64,000 nt of DNA from contig NZ_BDCM01000013.1 in assembly GCF_001613505.1 (NCBI RefSeq), positions 124,001 to 188,000 of the forward strand. Direction: 5' to 3'. Of this stretch, positions 16,025 through 24,080 are shown piece after piece (the first letter of the stretch is position 1; each line of letters starts with the position of its first letter). The translations under genes and the position numbers were made by a program. The notes beneath the pieces were generated by a model. It had not been told where the DNA came from, ran no database searches, and saw only the letters and a program-made list of their open reading frames with translations. Origin of the DNA: Nocardia mikamii NBRC 108933. GTDB taxonomy: Bacteria; Actinomycetota; Actinomycetes; Mycobacteriales; Mycobacteriaceae.

Positions 16025-17062
16025 TCATCGGCCCGCCTCGTCGTCGGTCGGGTCGGCGCCGGCGTCGAGCGCGTCCCACAGCACGCGCTGCGAGAGTTCG
16101 CCCGACTCCGGCTCCGGGGTGTGCGGAGGTGACGTCGGCGTCGCCGGCCGCGCCGCGCCGGCGGCCCGCGCGGCCGACTCCGTCTCACCCGCGCGGCGCA
16201 GTTCGGCGACCTGTTCGGCGGCGGCGGCCCGGCGGAAGACCGGGTTGTCGTACTTACCCGACATGCGGGCCGTCGTTTCGGGCATGCGGGCCAGCAGCAC
16301 TCCGGCGGCGAAGGCCGCGACCGCACCGACGACGCTGAGGGCGGCCGGGAAGGTGGCCGCCGTGGCCGCGTCGACATGCGCGCGGGCGGGCAGTTCGGCG
16401 AGCCGGGCGGCTCGTTCGGCGAGCTTGCCGTGCTGGGTAAGCAGGGCCAGGCCGGGCACCGCGGCGACCGCGGCGACCAGCGCCACCACGACGCCGATCA
16501 GCCGGCGCAGCCAGCCCTTGGTGGCGAACACGGCCGCGATCGAGGCCAGCAGCACCAGCGCCAGCGGCGTCAGCGCCCCGAACCAGAGACCGCCGTCGAG
16601 ATGCCGGGTGCGCGGTTCGGTCAGGCCGTCGGAGGACCGCAGCGTCACCCAGGTCATGCGCGAGGAACCCCACAGCGCGGCCGCGCCGACCGCGAGCAGC
16701 AGGACCGGCAGCACGGGGCGGGCGCGTTTCGGTGTCGTGTCCTCGCTGTTATCCGGCTCAGGAACGTAGCGGTCGGGGTCACCGTCGCCGGACCGCGGGG
16801 CGGCCTGGGTGTCGCGCAGCACCGCCGGCGCGGGAGCGTCGGACGCGATCGCGTCTTCGTCCATGGCTTCGCTCCCCGTTCGGGAACGGATCGGATCACT
16901 GCCGACGCCCGGTGGAACCGGCGCGCGATCGGCGGCGGAGCTGTCGGCATCGGACCGCGGGCGCGCCGCGGTGGACGACGTGCCGTTCGCGCCCGGCGCG
17001 GACGTGTCTTCCGGCTGGCCCGGTGAATGTCGTCGGGCTGGTTCGGATTCCGGGTTGCTCAT
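16025..17062 (-). CDS. Tryptophan-biosynthesis-associated membrane protein (TIGR02234-like)
   Basis: A 345-residue protein. The first 115 residues are hydrophilic and disorder-like. Four membrane helices follow: PVLPVLLLAVGAAALWGSS, GALTPLALVLLASIAAVFA, LIGVVVALVAAVAAVPGLALL and FPAALSVVGAVAAFAAGVLLA. After the first is MTWVTLRSSDGL, and after the last a conserved-looking MSGKYDNPVFRRAAA; a Ser/Pro/Glu-rich tail closes the protein. The order and position between trpE and trpC match Rv1610 of M. tuberculosis. The function is unknown; genomic association implies a role tied to tryptophan synthesis or transport. Its ATG overlaps the trpE stop codon by four bases. Confidence 0.85.
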   Translation of the reverse strand: MSNPESEPARRHSPGQPEDTSAPGANGTSSTAARPRSDADSSAADRAPVPPGVGSDPIRSRTGSEAMDEDAIASDAPAPAVLRDTQAAPRSGDGDPDRYVPEPDNSEDTTPKRARPVLPVLLLAVGAAALWGSSRMTWVTLRSSDGLTEPRTRHLDGGLWFGALTPLALVLLASIAAVFATKGWLRRLIGVVVALVAAVAAVPGLALLTQHGKLAERAARLAELPARAHVDAATAATFPAALSVVGAVAAFAAGVLLARMPETTARMSGKYDNPVFRRAAAAEQVAELRRAGETESAARAAGAARPATPTSPPHTPEPESGELSQRVLWDALDAGADPTDDEAGR

Positions 17063-18636
17063 AGCAGGGTGCCGTCGGGTTCGGGGGTGAAGGTACGCAC
17101 GGTGCGCGCGGCGGCGACGGCCTTCAGGACCGCCATCGCCTTGTTGCGCGACTCCTCGTCCTCGTATTCGGGCTGGGAGTCGGCGACGATGCCGGCACCG
17201 GCCTGCACATAGGCGACGCCGTCCTTGAGCAGCGCGGTGCGGATCGCGATCGCGGTATCGGCGTCGCCTGCGAAGTCGAGGTAGCCGACGACCCCTGCGT
17301 ACACGCCGCGGCGGGTGGGCTCGTTCTCCTCGATCAACTCCATGGCCCGCACCTTCGGCGCACCGGAGAGGGTGCCGGCCGGGAAGCAGGCGCGCACGGC
17401 GTCGAGGGCGATGCGCCCGGCCGCCAGCCGGCCGGTGACCGTGGACACCAGATGCATCACGTGGCTGTAGCGCTCGATGTGGCGGTATTCGGTGACGCGC
17501 ACGGTGCCCGGTTCACACACCCGGCCCAGGTCGTTGCGCCCCAGGTCGACGAGCATGAGGTGTTCGGCGTTCTCCTTCTCGTCGGAGAGCAGATCCTTCT
17601 CGAGCAGCACGTCGTCCTCCTCGGTGGCGCCGCGCCACCGGGTGCCGGCGATCGGATGCGTCGTCGCCACACCGTCTTTCACCGTCACCAGCGATTCCGG
17701 ACTCGAGCCGACGATGGAGAACGCGGTGCCGCCCGCGCCGTCGGGAATGTGCATCAGATACATGTACGGGCTCGGATTCGAGGCGCGCAGCATCCGGTAC
17801 ACATCGCGCGGTTCGCCGTCGAAGTCCATTTCGAACCGCTGCGACAACACCACCTGGAACGCCTCGCCGGCCTCGATCTCGCCGACCAGCCGCCGCACGC
17901 CCGCGCCGAAGTCCTCGCTGGTACGGCGGCGGATGTAGTCCGGCTCGGGACGGTCGAAGACGGAGACGGTCGATTCGGCGGGCGCGGCCAGCGCCGCGGT
18001 CATCCGGTCGAGCCGGGCGACGGCGTCGTCGTAGGCCTCGTCGACGCGTTCGTCGGTGCCGTTCCAGTTCACCGCGTTGGCGATCAGGGTGATCGCGCCC
18101 TCGTGATGGTCGAAGGCGGCCAGATCCGCCGCGAGCAGCAGCACCATCTCCGGAACCCGCAGATCGTCGGTGGTCAGCTCCGGCAGCCGCTCGATGCGGC
18201 GCACGATGTCGTAGCCCAGATAGCCGACCAGGCCGCCGGTCAGCGGCGGCAGGCCGGGCAGGCGCTCGGTGCGCAGCAGTTCCAGGGTGTCGTGCAGCGC
18301 CTCCAGCGGATCACCACCGGCCGGCGCGTCGGCGGGTGTGGCGCCCAGCCACGCCGCCTGACCGTCGACGACCGTCAGCGCGGTGGGGCTACCGGCGCCG
18401 ATGAACGACCACCGCGACCAGGAACGACCGTTCTCGGCCGACTCCAGCAGGAAGGTGCCCGGCCGGTCCGCGGCCAGCTTCCGGTAGGCGGACAACGGGG
18501 TCTCCGAATCCGCCAGCACCTTGCGCGTCACCGGCACCACGCGGTGCGCGGCCGCCAGCACGCGGAACTGGTCCCGGGTGGTGGTGGTTGCGGTTTCCGG
18601 ACGGTCGAATGCGGCGCCGTGCATATCGCTCATCAT
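17059..18636 (-). CDS. trpE: Anthranilate synthase component I
   Basis: A chorismate-utilising enzyme of about 525 residues making anthranilate, with TrpG supplying ammonia; no trpG is in the window. The N-terminal part contains VTRKVLADSETPLSAYRKL and FLLESAENGRSWSRWSFIGAG. The LLES element is the usual tryptophan feedback site. The C-terminal catalytic half contains EAFQVVLSQRFEMD, PIAGTRWRGATEEDD, VDLGRNDLGRVCEPGTVRV, FPAGTLSGAPKVRAMELIEE and GGIV-type YVQAGAGIVADSQPE. Start codons ATG 18636 and ATG 18633 are adjacent, and ATG 18624 is also possible; only a GGA precedes them. It is divergent from bcp across a gap of about 100 bases that holds a long inverted repeat. Confidence 0.95.
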   Translation of the reverse strand: MMSDMHGAAFDRPETATTTTRDQFRVLAAAHRVVPVTRKVLADSETPLSAYRKLAADRPGTFLLESAENGRSWSRWSFIGAGSPTALTVVDGQAAWLGATPADAPAGGDPLEALHDTLELLRTERLPGLPPLTGGLVGYLGYDIVRRIERLPELTTDDLRVPEMVLLLAADLAAFDHHEGAITLIANAVNWNGTDERVDEAYDDAVARLDRMTAALAAPAESTVSVFDRPEPDYIRRRTSEDFGAGVRRLVGEIEAGEAFQVVLSQRFEMDFDGEPRDVYRMLRASNPSPYMYLMHIPDGAGGTAFSIVGSSPESLVTVKDGVATTHPIAGTRWRGATEEDDVLLEKDLLSDEKENAEHLMLVDLGRNDLGRVCEPGTVRVTEYRHIERYSHVMHLVSTVTGRLAAGRIALDAVRACFPAGTLSGAPKVRAMELIEENEPTRRGVYAGVVGYLDFAGDADTAIAIRTALLKDGVAYVQAGAGIVADSQPEYEDEESRNKAMAVLKAVAAARTVRTFTPEPDGTLL

Positions 18637-18695
18637 TCCAGTCGGCCGCAACCGAGATTCCCGGGCCCCGCCGCGGCCCCCACGCGGTCCGCGAC

Positions 18696-18727
18696 GGGTA
18701 CCGGGCAACGGTGCCGACCGGTACCCT
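18696..18727 (+). promoter_or_regulatory. Inverted repeat over the bcp promoter (candidate operator)
   Basis: GGGTACCGG (18696-18704) and CCGGTACCC (18718-18726) are perfect 9-bp inverted arms spaced 22 bp centre to centre, two helical turns. The right arm overlaps TACCCT (18722-18727), the -10 element of bcp, which is seven bases before its GTG. A regulator bound here would block bcp and might also affect trpE. Confidence 0.5.
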
Positions 18728-18734
18728 CGCGATT

Positions 18735-19211
18735 GTGAAAAAAGGCCAGCGCGCACCCGGGTTCGAACTTCCCGACCAGACCGGCACCGTCCGGTCGCTC
18801 GATTCGTTGCTGGCCGACGGACCGCTGACGCTGTTCTTCTTCCCCGCCGCCAACACTCCCGTGTGCACCGCGGAGGCCTGCCACTTCCGTGATCTGACAA
18901 GCGAATTCGCGGCCCTGGGCGCCAGTTGCGCGGGAATCAGTACCGATTCGGTCGACACCCAGGCCGGTTTCGCACAGTCGCAGACCCTCGGCTATCCGCT
19001 GCTGTCCGATCGCGACGGTGCGGTGGCGGAACGGTTCGGCGTCAAACGTTCCGGAGCGATCGGCGGTCTGCTCGGCAACTTCCTGCCGGTGAAGCGGCAG
19101 ACCTTCGTGATCGACACCGACCGTACGGTCCTCGCGGTGATCTCCGGTGAGCTGCGCGCCAACGTCCACGCCGACGCCGCGCTGGCCGCCCTGCGCGAGC
19201 ACCGGTCCTGA
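18735..19211 (+). CDS. bcp: Peroxiredoxin, BCP/PrxQ type
   Basis: A 158-residue thiol peroxidase that reduces hydrogen peroxide and organic peroxides using thioredoxin-like donors. It begins KKGQRAPGFELPDQTGTVRSL and carries FFFPAANTPVCTAEACHFRD. The peroxidatic Cys and the resolving Cys are separated by four residues, the PrxQ arrangement. FGVKRSGAIGGLLGNFLPVKRQTFVIDTDRTVLAVI completes the thioredoxin fold. GTG 18735 follows TACCCT-N7 with no Shine-Dalgarno sequence (leaderless). The position opposite trpE matches Rv1608c. An inverted repeat covers the promoter, which suggests redox or other specific control. Confidence 0.93.
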   Translation: MKKGQRAPGFELPDQTGTVRSLDSLLADGPLTLFFFPAANTPVCTAEACHFRDLTSEFAALGASCAGISTDSVDTQAGFAQSQTLGYPLLSDRDGAVAERFGVKRSGAIGGLLGNFLPVKRQTFVIDTDRTVLAVISGELRANVHADAALAALREHRS

Positions 19212-19326
19212 ATCGCCCGGACGCATCCCGGGTCATCCGCGCGTGCCCACCACTCGTCCGCTGGTGAGAGCGCATTGACGACCTGACACGGCACGATTCT
19301 CCCGGCGTAGGCGCGCCCCTCGCGCA

Positions 19327-19332
19327 TACGCT
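19327..19332 (+). promoter_or_regulatory. Leaderless -10 element of the 19339 gene
   Basis: TACGCT is followed by GGATTC (6 nt) and the ATG at 19339. Confidence 0.5.
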
Positions 19333-19338
19333 GGATTC

Positions 19339-19935
19339 ATGACATCGACGAGCTCCCTCACGAACTCCGGGACCAAACCCCGAGCCACCGTGTGGCGGAA
19401 TCGAGCCCTCGGCCTGCTCGCGGTCATCATCGTGCTGGTCGTCGCCTATTTCGTGCTGTCGGCCTTCATTCCGCGCTGGTGGGCGCAGCGGATCGCCGGC
19501 ATGTCCGGGCACGGCAGCTTCGCCCAGGGCATCTGGTCGGGCTTGGGGGTCGGCTTCCTGTGCACGCTGATCCCCCTGCTGCTTCTGCTGGGCGCGGTGC
19601 GGGTGTGGCGCACCCGGGCCGGCAAATTCGCCGCCGGCGCCGCGGCGGTGCTGGCGTTGATCGTGGCGCTGCCCAATCTGATGACGCTGACCATCGTGCT
19701 GGGCGGCAACAGCGCCGCACACGCCGGGGAACGCGTCCTCGACGTGGATGCGCCCGGCTTCCGCGGCGCCTCGCTGGTCGGCGCCATCGTGGCGGCGGCG
19801 ATCTTCGTGATCCTGCTCGTGCTACTGCTACGCAAACAGTGGCGGGCGCGTTCGGCCCGCCGCGCCGAAGCCGGCGTGGTCACCGCACCCGACACCGCTA
19901 ACGCCACGCGTCCACCAGGCGATATCAAGGAGTGA
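19339..19935 (+). CDS. Integral membrane protein of unknown function
   Basis: A 198-residue protein with four predicted membrane helices: GLLAVIIVLVVAYFVLSAFIP, GVGFLCTLIPLLLLLGAVRVW, AGAAAVLALIVALPNLMTLTI and SLVGAIVAAAIFVILLVLLL. Short loops contain RWWAQRIAGMSGHGSFAQGIWSG and LGGNSAAHAGERVLDVDAPGFRG. I do not recognise a family with certainty; related actinobacterial proteins are often labelled permease without evidence. It lies between bcp and a marR gene, where M. tuberculosis has an unrelated transporter gene. The start is set by the leaderless -10 element at 19327. Confidence 0.75.
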   Translation: MTSTSSLTNSGTKPRATVWRNRALGLLAVIIVLVVAYFVLSAFIPRWWAQRIAGMSGHGSFAQGIWSGLGVGFLCTLIPLLLLLGAVRVWRTRAGKFAAGAAAVLALIVALPNLMTLTIVLGGNSAAHAGERVLDVDAPGFRGASLVGAIVAAAIFVILLVLLLRKQWRARSARRAEAGVVTAPDTANATRPPGDIKE

Positions 19936-20034
19936 ACCCGACAGCGTCGCGATCGCGCCCCGGCGTGATAGCTGTCACGTCATCAGCAACCGGGCTGACC
20001 AGCGAGCGAAGTCGTGGCAAACTTGTTGGTCGCG

Positions 20035-20063
20035 AGTGACGGTGAACTGCGATTTACGTCACT
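20035..20063 (+). promoter_or_regulatory. Inverted repeat upstream of marR (candidate operator)
   Basis: AGTGACG (20035-20041) and CGTCACT (20057-20063) are perfect 7-bp inverted arms with a 15-base spacer, ending 22 bases before the GTG at 20086. MarR proteins commonly repress their own genes through such repeats; binding here is inferred. Confidence 0.4.
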
Positions 20064-20085
20064 GGGCTGCAAGAGAGGGCGCGAA

Positions 20086-20610
20086 GTGACGGAATGGCTC
20101 AATCCCACCGAACGGCGAGCGTGGCGGACTCTGGTCGCGCTGACGACGCGATTACCGGCGGCAATGGACACCCAGCTGCAACGCGAAGCCGGTATGACGC
20201 ATTTCGAGTATCTCCTGATGGCACTGCTGTCCGAGGAGCCCGGACATCGCCTGCAACTCAGCGAATTGGCGAGCAGGGCAAATGCGTCGCTATCACGGTT
20301 GTCCCATGTGGTGACGAAGCTGGAACGGCTGGGCTGGGCCAGACGCGACGCGGTGCGCGGCCGCCGCGGCGCCTACGCGGTGCTCACCGACGAAGGTTTC
20401 GAACAGGTACAGAAGGCCACTCCCGCCTATCTGGAAGGGGTGCGGGGGCTGGTCTTCGACGGCATCGACGATGAGCAGGTCGACCAGCTGCTCACCCTCG
20501 GAGAGGCACTCGTGGCACAGCTCGACGCGGGCCTGTCCCGGGGTATCGGCCGCGCCGACGGACTGCCCGACCCGCCGGCCGCCGAAGCCACGGCCGGCGC
20601 CGCCAACTGA
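20086..20610 (+). CDS. MarR-family transcriptional regulator
   Basis: A 174-residue winged-helix regulator. It starts TEWLNPTERRAWRTLVALTTRLPAAMDTQLQREAGMTHFEYLLMALLSE; the winged helix follows as LQLSELASRANASLSRLSHVVTKLERLGWARRDAVRGRRGAYAVLTDEGF. The C-terminal helix is the dimer interface. Ligand and targets are unknown. I chose GTG 20086 because the sequence matches MarR starts there; the frame extends to 20014. AGAGAGG is the only Shine-Dalgarno-like element. An inverted repeat sits 22 bases upstream. It is convergent with hisI, with a five-base gap. Confidence 0.88.
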   Translation: MTEWLNPTERRAWRTLVALTTRLPAAMDTQLQREAGMTHFEYLLMALLSEEPGHRLQLSELASRANASLSRLSHVVTKLERLGWARRDAVRGRRGAYAVLTDEGFEQVQKATPAYLEGVRGLVFDGIDDEQVDQLLTLGEALVAQLDAGLSRGIGRADGLPDPPAAEATAGAAN

Positions 20611-20615
20611 CCGGT

Positions 20616-20969
20616 TCAGCTCCCGTCGGCGAGCAGCAGATCCCCGTCCCAGCAGGTGTGGGTGCCGGTGTGGCAGGCCGCGCCCTGCTGGTCGACGATC
20701 AGCAGCACGGCGTCGCCGTCACAGTCCAGCCGCACCTCGTGCACGTATTGCGTATGTCCCGACGTCTCGCCCTTGACCCAGTACTGCTGCCGCGAGCGCG
20801 AATAGTAGGTGGCCTTGCGGGTGGCGAGAGTGCGGGCCAGGGCCTCGTCGTCCATCCACGCCATCATCAGCACATCGCCGGTGCCGCGTTCCTGCGCGAT
20901 CGCCGCGACCAGGCCCGCCTCGTTGCGCTTGAGCCGGGCGGCGACGGCGGGATCCAAACTCATACCCAT
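20616..20969 (-). CDS. hisI: Phosphoribosyl-AMP cyclohydrolase
   Basis: A 117-residue zinc enzyme opening the adenine ring of PR-AMP in histidine synthesis. Diagnostic segments are VLMMAWMDDEALARTLAT, TYYSRSRQQYWVKGETSGHTQYV, LDCDGDAVLLIVDQQGAACHTGTHTCWDGDLL, with the metal-binding Cys residues in LDCD and in CHTGTHTC. It is the last gene of the priA-impA-hisF-hisI group. The gap of 55 bases from hisF contains ACAGG before the ATG. The pyrophosphohydrolase HisE is not fused to it and not in the window. Confidence 0.96.
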   Translation of the reverse strand: MGMSLDPAVAARLKRNEAGLVAAIAQERGTGDVLMMAWMDDEALARTLATRKATYYSRSRQQYWVKGETSGHTQYVHEVRLDCDGDAVLLIVDQQGAACHTGTHTCWDGDLLLADGS

Positions 20970-21024
20970 CGTTATACCTGTCCTGTCGGTGCCGTTCGCC
21001 CTCTGCCGAGGGTGCTGCCCGTCC

Positions 21025-21798
21025 TCAGCGGACGGTGATGCCCTCGGTGCGCATCGCGTCTTTGACCTGCGGAATCGTCAGGTCGCCGAAGTGGAAGACG
21101 CTCGCGGCCAATACCGCGTCGGCGCCGGTCCGCACCGCGGGCGCGAAGTGGTCGACCTCGCCGGCGCCGCCGCTGGCGATGATCGGCACCGAGACGGCGG
21201 CGCGCACCGCGCTGATCATCGGCAGGTCGAAACCGCCCTTGGTGCCGTCGGCGTCCATCGAGTTGAGCAGGATCTCGCCGACCCCCAGCTCGGCGCCGCG
21301 CACCGCCCACTCCACCGCGTCGATGCCGGTACCGCGTTTGCCGCCGTGGGTGGTGACCTCCCACCCGGACGGGGTCGGCGAGCCGGTGTCGGGCACGCGG
21401 CGCGCATCCACCGACAACACGATGCACTGCGAGCCGAAGCGCTGCGACATCTCGCGCAGGATCTCCGGGTTCGCGATCGCCGCGGTGTTCACCGACACCT
21501 TGTCCGCGCCCGCGCGCAGCAGCCGGTCCACATCCTCGACGGTGCGCACGCCGCCGCCCACGGTGAGCGGGATGAAGATCTGCTCGGCGGTGCGGGTCAC
21601 CACGTCGATCATGGTGCCCCGATCGCCGCTCGAGGCCGTGACGTCGAGGAAGGTGAGCTCGTCGGCGCCCTGGGCGTCGTAGGCGGCGGCCAGTTCCACC
21701 GGGTCGCCCGCATCGCGCAAATTCTCGAAGTTCACGCCCTTGACCACCCGGCCGGCGTCGACGTCCAGGCACGGAATCACGCGTACCGCCAGACTCAT
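21025..21798 (-). CDS. hisF: Imidazole glycerol phosphate synthase, cyclase subunit
   Basis: A 257-residue TIM barrel that, with HisH, makes imidazole glycerol phosphate and AICAR. It begins MSLAVRVIPCLDVDAGRVVKGVNFENLRDAGDPVELA with the first catalytic Asp in CLDV. GGGVRTVEDVDRLLRAGADKVSVNTAA, GKRGTGIDAVEWA, LLNSMDADGTKGGFDL (second catalytic Asp) and IIASGGAGEVDHF follow. ATG 21798 overlaps the impA stop codon (ATGA). Confidence 0.97.
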   Translation of the reverse strand: MSLAVRVIPCLDVDAGRVVKGVNFENLRDAGDPVELAAAYDAQGADELTFLDVTASSGDRGTMIDVVTRTAEQIFIPLTVGGGVRTVEDVDRLLRAGADKVSVNTAAIANPEILREMSQRFGSQCIVLSVDARRVPDTGSPTPSGWEVTTHGGKRGTGIDAVEWAVRGAELGVGEILLNSMDADGTKGGFDLPMISAVRAAVSVPIIASGGAGEVDHFAPAVRTGADAVLAASVFHFGDLTIPQVKDAMRTEGITVR

Positions 21799-22637
21799 TG
21801 CGTCCCTTCCGAATTCTCGTTGCGCTCGGAGGCGCGGTCGACGGCGCTGTCGATCATGTCGAGGAGTTCTTCGTGCACCCCGGGCGCGGCGGCCAGCACC
21901 GACCGCGAGGTGATCGACCATTCTTCGCCGCGCAGATCGGTCACCACACCGCCCGCGGCGCGTACCAGCGCCACTCCGGCGGCGTTGTCCCACGGATGGT
22001 GGCCGAAGACGACCGCACCACCCAGCACCCCGGAGGCGGTGTAGGCCAGGTCGATGCCGGTTGAGCCGTGCATGCGCACCCGGCTCGACAACCGGCTCAG
22101 CGCACCCAGCAGGTCGAAGCGGAACCGGCCCGGGATCCGGCCGTGGGCGTCGATGTTGAACGCGCCGAAGCCGATCATCGACTCGGCGAGGCGGCCGCGT
22201 TCCAAGGGCGGCAACGGTTTTCCGTTGAGCAGCAGCGGGCCACCGGCCGCCGCGGCGTAGCGGCGGTCCAGCAGCGGCAGCCAGGTCAGACCGAGGACGG
22301 GCTGTCCGTCGGCCACCAGCGCCAGGAGCATCGCCGAGAGCGGATGGCCCGCGGAGTAGTTGAAAGTGCCGTCGATGGGGTCGAGCACCCAGGCGGTGCC
22401 CGAGCTCAGTTCCGGCCCGCCGAATTCCTCGCCGTGCACCGGAATTCCGGTGCGCTCGGCCAGCTGCTGCGACAGCGTGCGCTCGAGTTCCAGATCCAGG
22501 GCGGTGGCGAAGTCGCCGCGCCCTTTCTGGACCGCGCTCGGCGCCCCCAGCCCTTCGACGAAACGCGGTGCCGCACCGTCCAATATCTCGCTCGCCGTCG
22601 CGAGCAGCGCGGCCGGGTCGGAGACGGCGGTGGTCAC
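21795..22637 (-). CDS. impA: Inositol monophosphatase-family phosphatase (ImpA type)
   Basis: A 280-residue magnesium-dependent phosphatase of the inositol monophosphatase/HisN family. Metal ligands are seen in GEEFGG, WVLDPIDGTFNYSAGHP and HHPWDNAAGVALVRAAGG. Its place between hisA and hisF, with four-base overlap to hisF, matches M. tuberculosis impA (Rv1604). The context also fits histidinol-phosphate phosphatase, the step for which no other candidate is seen in the window. Sequence alone does not decide between inositol phosphate and histidinol phosphate as substrate. Confidence 0.9.
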   Translation of the reverse strand: MTTAVSDPAALLATASEILDGAAPRFVEGLGAPSAVQKGRGDFATALDLELERTLSQQLAERTGIPVHGEEFGGPELSSGTAWVLDPIDGTFNYSAGHPLSAMLLALVADGQPVLGLTWLPLLDRRYAAAAGGPLLLNGKPLPPLERGRLAESMIGFGAFNIDAHGRIPGRFRFDLLGALSRLSSRVRMHGSTGIDLAYTASGVLGGAVVFGHHPWDNAAGVALVRAAGGVVTDLRGEEWSITSRSVLAAAPGVHEELLDMIDSAVDRASERNENSEGTQ

Positions 22638-22638
22638 G

Positions 22639-23370
22639 TCAGCGAACCGCGTCCAGCGCCTCGGGCAGGGTGAAACGCCCGGCGTACAAGGCTTTTCCGA
22701 CGATCGCGCCTTCCACCCCGTCGGACACCAGCCCGGAGATGGCCCGCAGATCGTCGAGGGTGGAGACGCCGCCGGAGGCGATCACCGGCGCCTCGGTGGC
22801 CGCGCACACCTGCCGCAGAATGTCGAGGTTGGGGCCCTGCAGGGTGCCGTCCTTGCTCACGTCGGTGACCACGTAGCGGGCGCAGCCGTCGCGTTCCAGG
22901 CGCTCGAGCACCTCCCACAGGTCGCCGCCGTCGCTCACCCAGCCACGGCCCCGCAACCGGTAGTCGCCGTCGATGATCCGCACGTCCAGCCCGACCGCGA
23001 CCCGATCGCCGTATTCGGCGATGGCGCGGGCGCACCACTGCGGATCCTCGAGTGCCGCGGTACCCAGGTTGACCCGGGCACAACCGGTGGCCATCGCGGC
23101 CTTCAGCGAGTCGTCGTCGCGGATGCCACCGGACAGCTCGACCTTCACATCCAGCTCACCGACGACCTCGGCGAGCAGTTCACGGTTGGAGCCGCGCCCG
23201 AAAGCCGCGTCCAGGTCGACCAGATGCACCCATTCGGCACCCGCCTCCTGCCAGGCCAGCGCGGCATCGCGGGGGGCGCCGTAGCTGGTTTCGCTGCCGG
23301 CCTCCCCCTGAACCAGGCGCACGGCCTCACCATTGGCGACATCGACGGCGGGTAGCAGCACAAGACTCAC
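22639..23370 (-). CDS. priA: Phosphoribosyl isomerase A (dual HisA/TrpF)
   Basis: A 243-residue TIM barrel. It has LLPAVDVANGEAVRLVQG (catalytic Asp10), VELSGGIRDDDSLKAAMATGCARVNLGTAAL, VGLDVRIIDGDYRLRGRGW, VVTDVSKDGTLQGPN (second catalytic Asp) and VIASGGVSTLDDL. In actinobacteria without trpF this enzyme isomerises both ProFAR (histidine) and PRA (tryptophan); the Arg/Trp pair in RGRGW is the region that adapts to each substrate. No trpF lies in the trp cluster here. GTG 23370 follows TAGGCT-N6 with no ribosome binding site (leaderless), so the priA-impA-hisF-hisI group has its own promoter. It ends one base before impA. Confidence 0.93.
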   Translation of the reverse strand: MSLVLLPAVDVANGEAVRLVQGEAGSETSYGAPRDAALAWQEAGAEWVHLVDLDAAFGRGSNRELLAEVVGELDVKVELSGGIRDDDSLKAAMATGCARVNLGTAALEDPQWCARAIAEYGDRVAVGLDVRIIDGDYRLRGRGWVSDGGDLWEVLERLERDGCARYVVTDVSKDGTLQGPNLDILRQVCAATEAPVIASGGVSTLDDLRAISGLVSDGVEGAIVGKALYAGRFTLPEALDAVR

Positions 23371-23376
23371 GTGTGA

Positions 23377-23382
23377 AGCCTA
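23377..23382 (-). promoter_or_regulatory. Leaderless -10 element of priA-impA-hisF-hisI
   Basis: TAGGCT is followed by TCACAC (6 nt) and the GTG at 23370. Confidence 0.5.
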
Positions 23383-23601
23383 CTGGCTACCGGTTGGCGT
23401 GGCGGTGCCGGGATGGCGCATATGGGACGCCGGTCACTGCCTGCGGGGACGAGCATCACACGTTTGAGCTGGACAACGACGGGCAATCCGAAGTCTGCGT
23501 GTGTCACTGTGCGCAGGAGGTCCAGACCGGCGGCTTCCGCGTACGTACCCTGGGTCGGGGGCACGTACTGCCATCGTTGTCGACGAAGAGGATCTTCACC
23601 C

Positions 23602-24078
23602 ATGTCGCGGATCACGTTGCGGCCCATCATGTTCGCGTTGTCGTGCGGGGCGGCCGGTGCCGCGATGCTCGTGCCGCCCGCGGCGACGGCCACCCCCACC
23701 GACCCGATTCAATTGGCCGCCTGCGATTTCGGGCGGCAGTTCACCACCTACGACTGGGCCGGTTACGACGACTACGACCGGCGGGTCCTGGAGCTGTCCA
23801 CCGGCGCGTTCCACGACCAGTTCGCCGCGTCGGCGCCCGATCGCCGCGCCCACGTGACCTCGGTGCACGTCCGCTCCGAGGCCAACTCGGTGGAATGCCG
23901 CACCGACGTGGCCGATCCCGAACATTCGGAGGTCGTGGTGACCGTGGACCGGTCCGAACGCAGCGACGCCACACTCGGCCTGCCCCGGCCCGAACGGTCC
24001 CAGCTGCGGGTGTTCCTCGACAACATCGACGGCCGCTGGCTCGCGGGCCGGGTCGACACGCTGCCGCCGCAGGCGTAG
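23602..24078 (+). CDS. Secreted protein, Mce-associated-like
   Basis: A 158-residue exported protein. The signal peptide MSRITLRPIMFALSCGAAGAAMLVPPAATA is followed by ACDFGRQFTTYDWAGYDDYDRRVLELSTGAFHDQFAASAPDRRAHVTSVHVRSEA and VVVTVDRSERS, then RVFLDNIDGRWLAGRVDTL. The pattern of an alpha helix, a TTYD motif and a cone-like sheet resembles Mce-associated (Mas/NTF2-like) proteins. The function is unknown. ATG 23602 has AGAGGA about 9 nt upstream. It is transcribed against the his genes and sits exactly between priA and hisH, with a two-base gap to the hisH stop, so it interrupts an otherwise conserved operon. Confidence 0.75.
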   Translation: MSRITLRPIMFALSCGAAGAAMLVPPAATATPTDPIQLAACDFGRQFTTYDWAGYDDYDRRVLELSTGAFHDQFAASAPDRRAHVTSVHVRSEANSVECRTDVADPEHSEVVVTVDRSERSDATLGLPRPERSQLRVFLDNIDGRWLAGRVDTLPPQA

Positions 24079-24080
24079 TC

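Noticed and set aside
15870..16079. 69-codon minus-strand frame whose stop overlaps the trpC start
   Set aside because: The overlap is suggestive, but the translation is unpatterned, it contains the predicted trpC promoter and hairpin, and no ribosome binding site precedes it.
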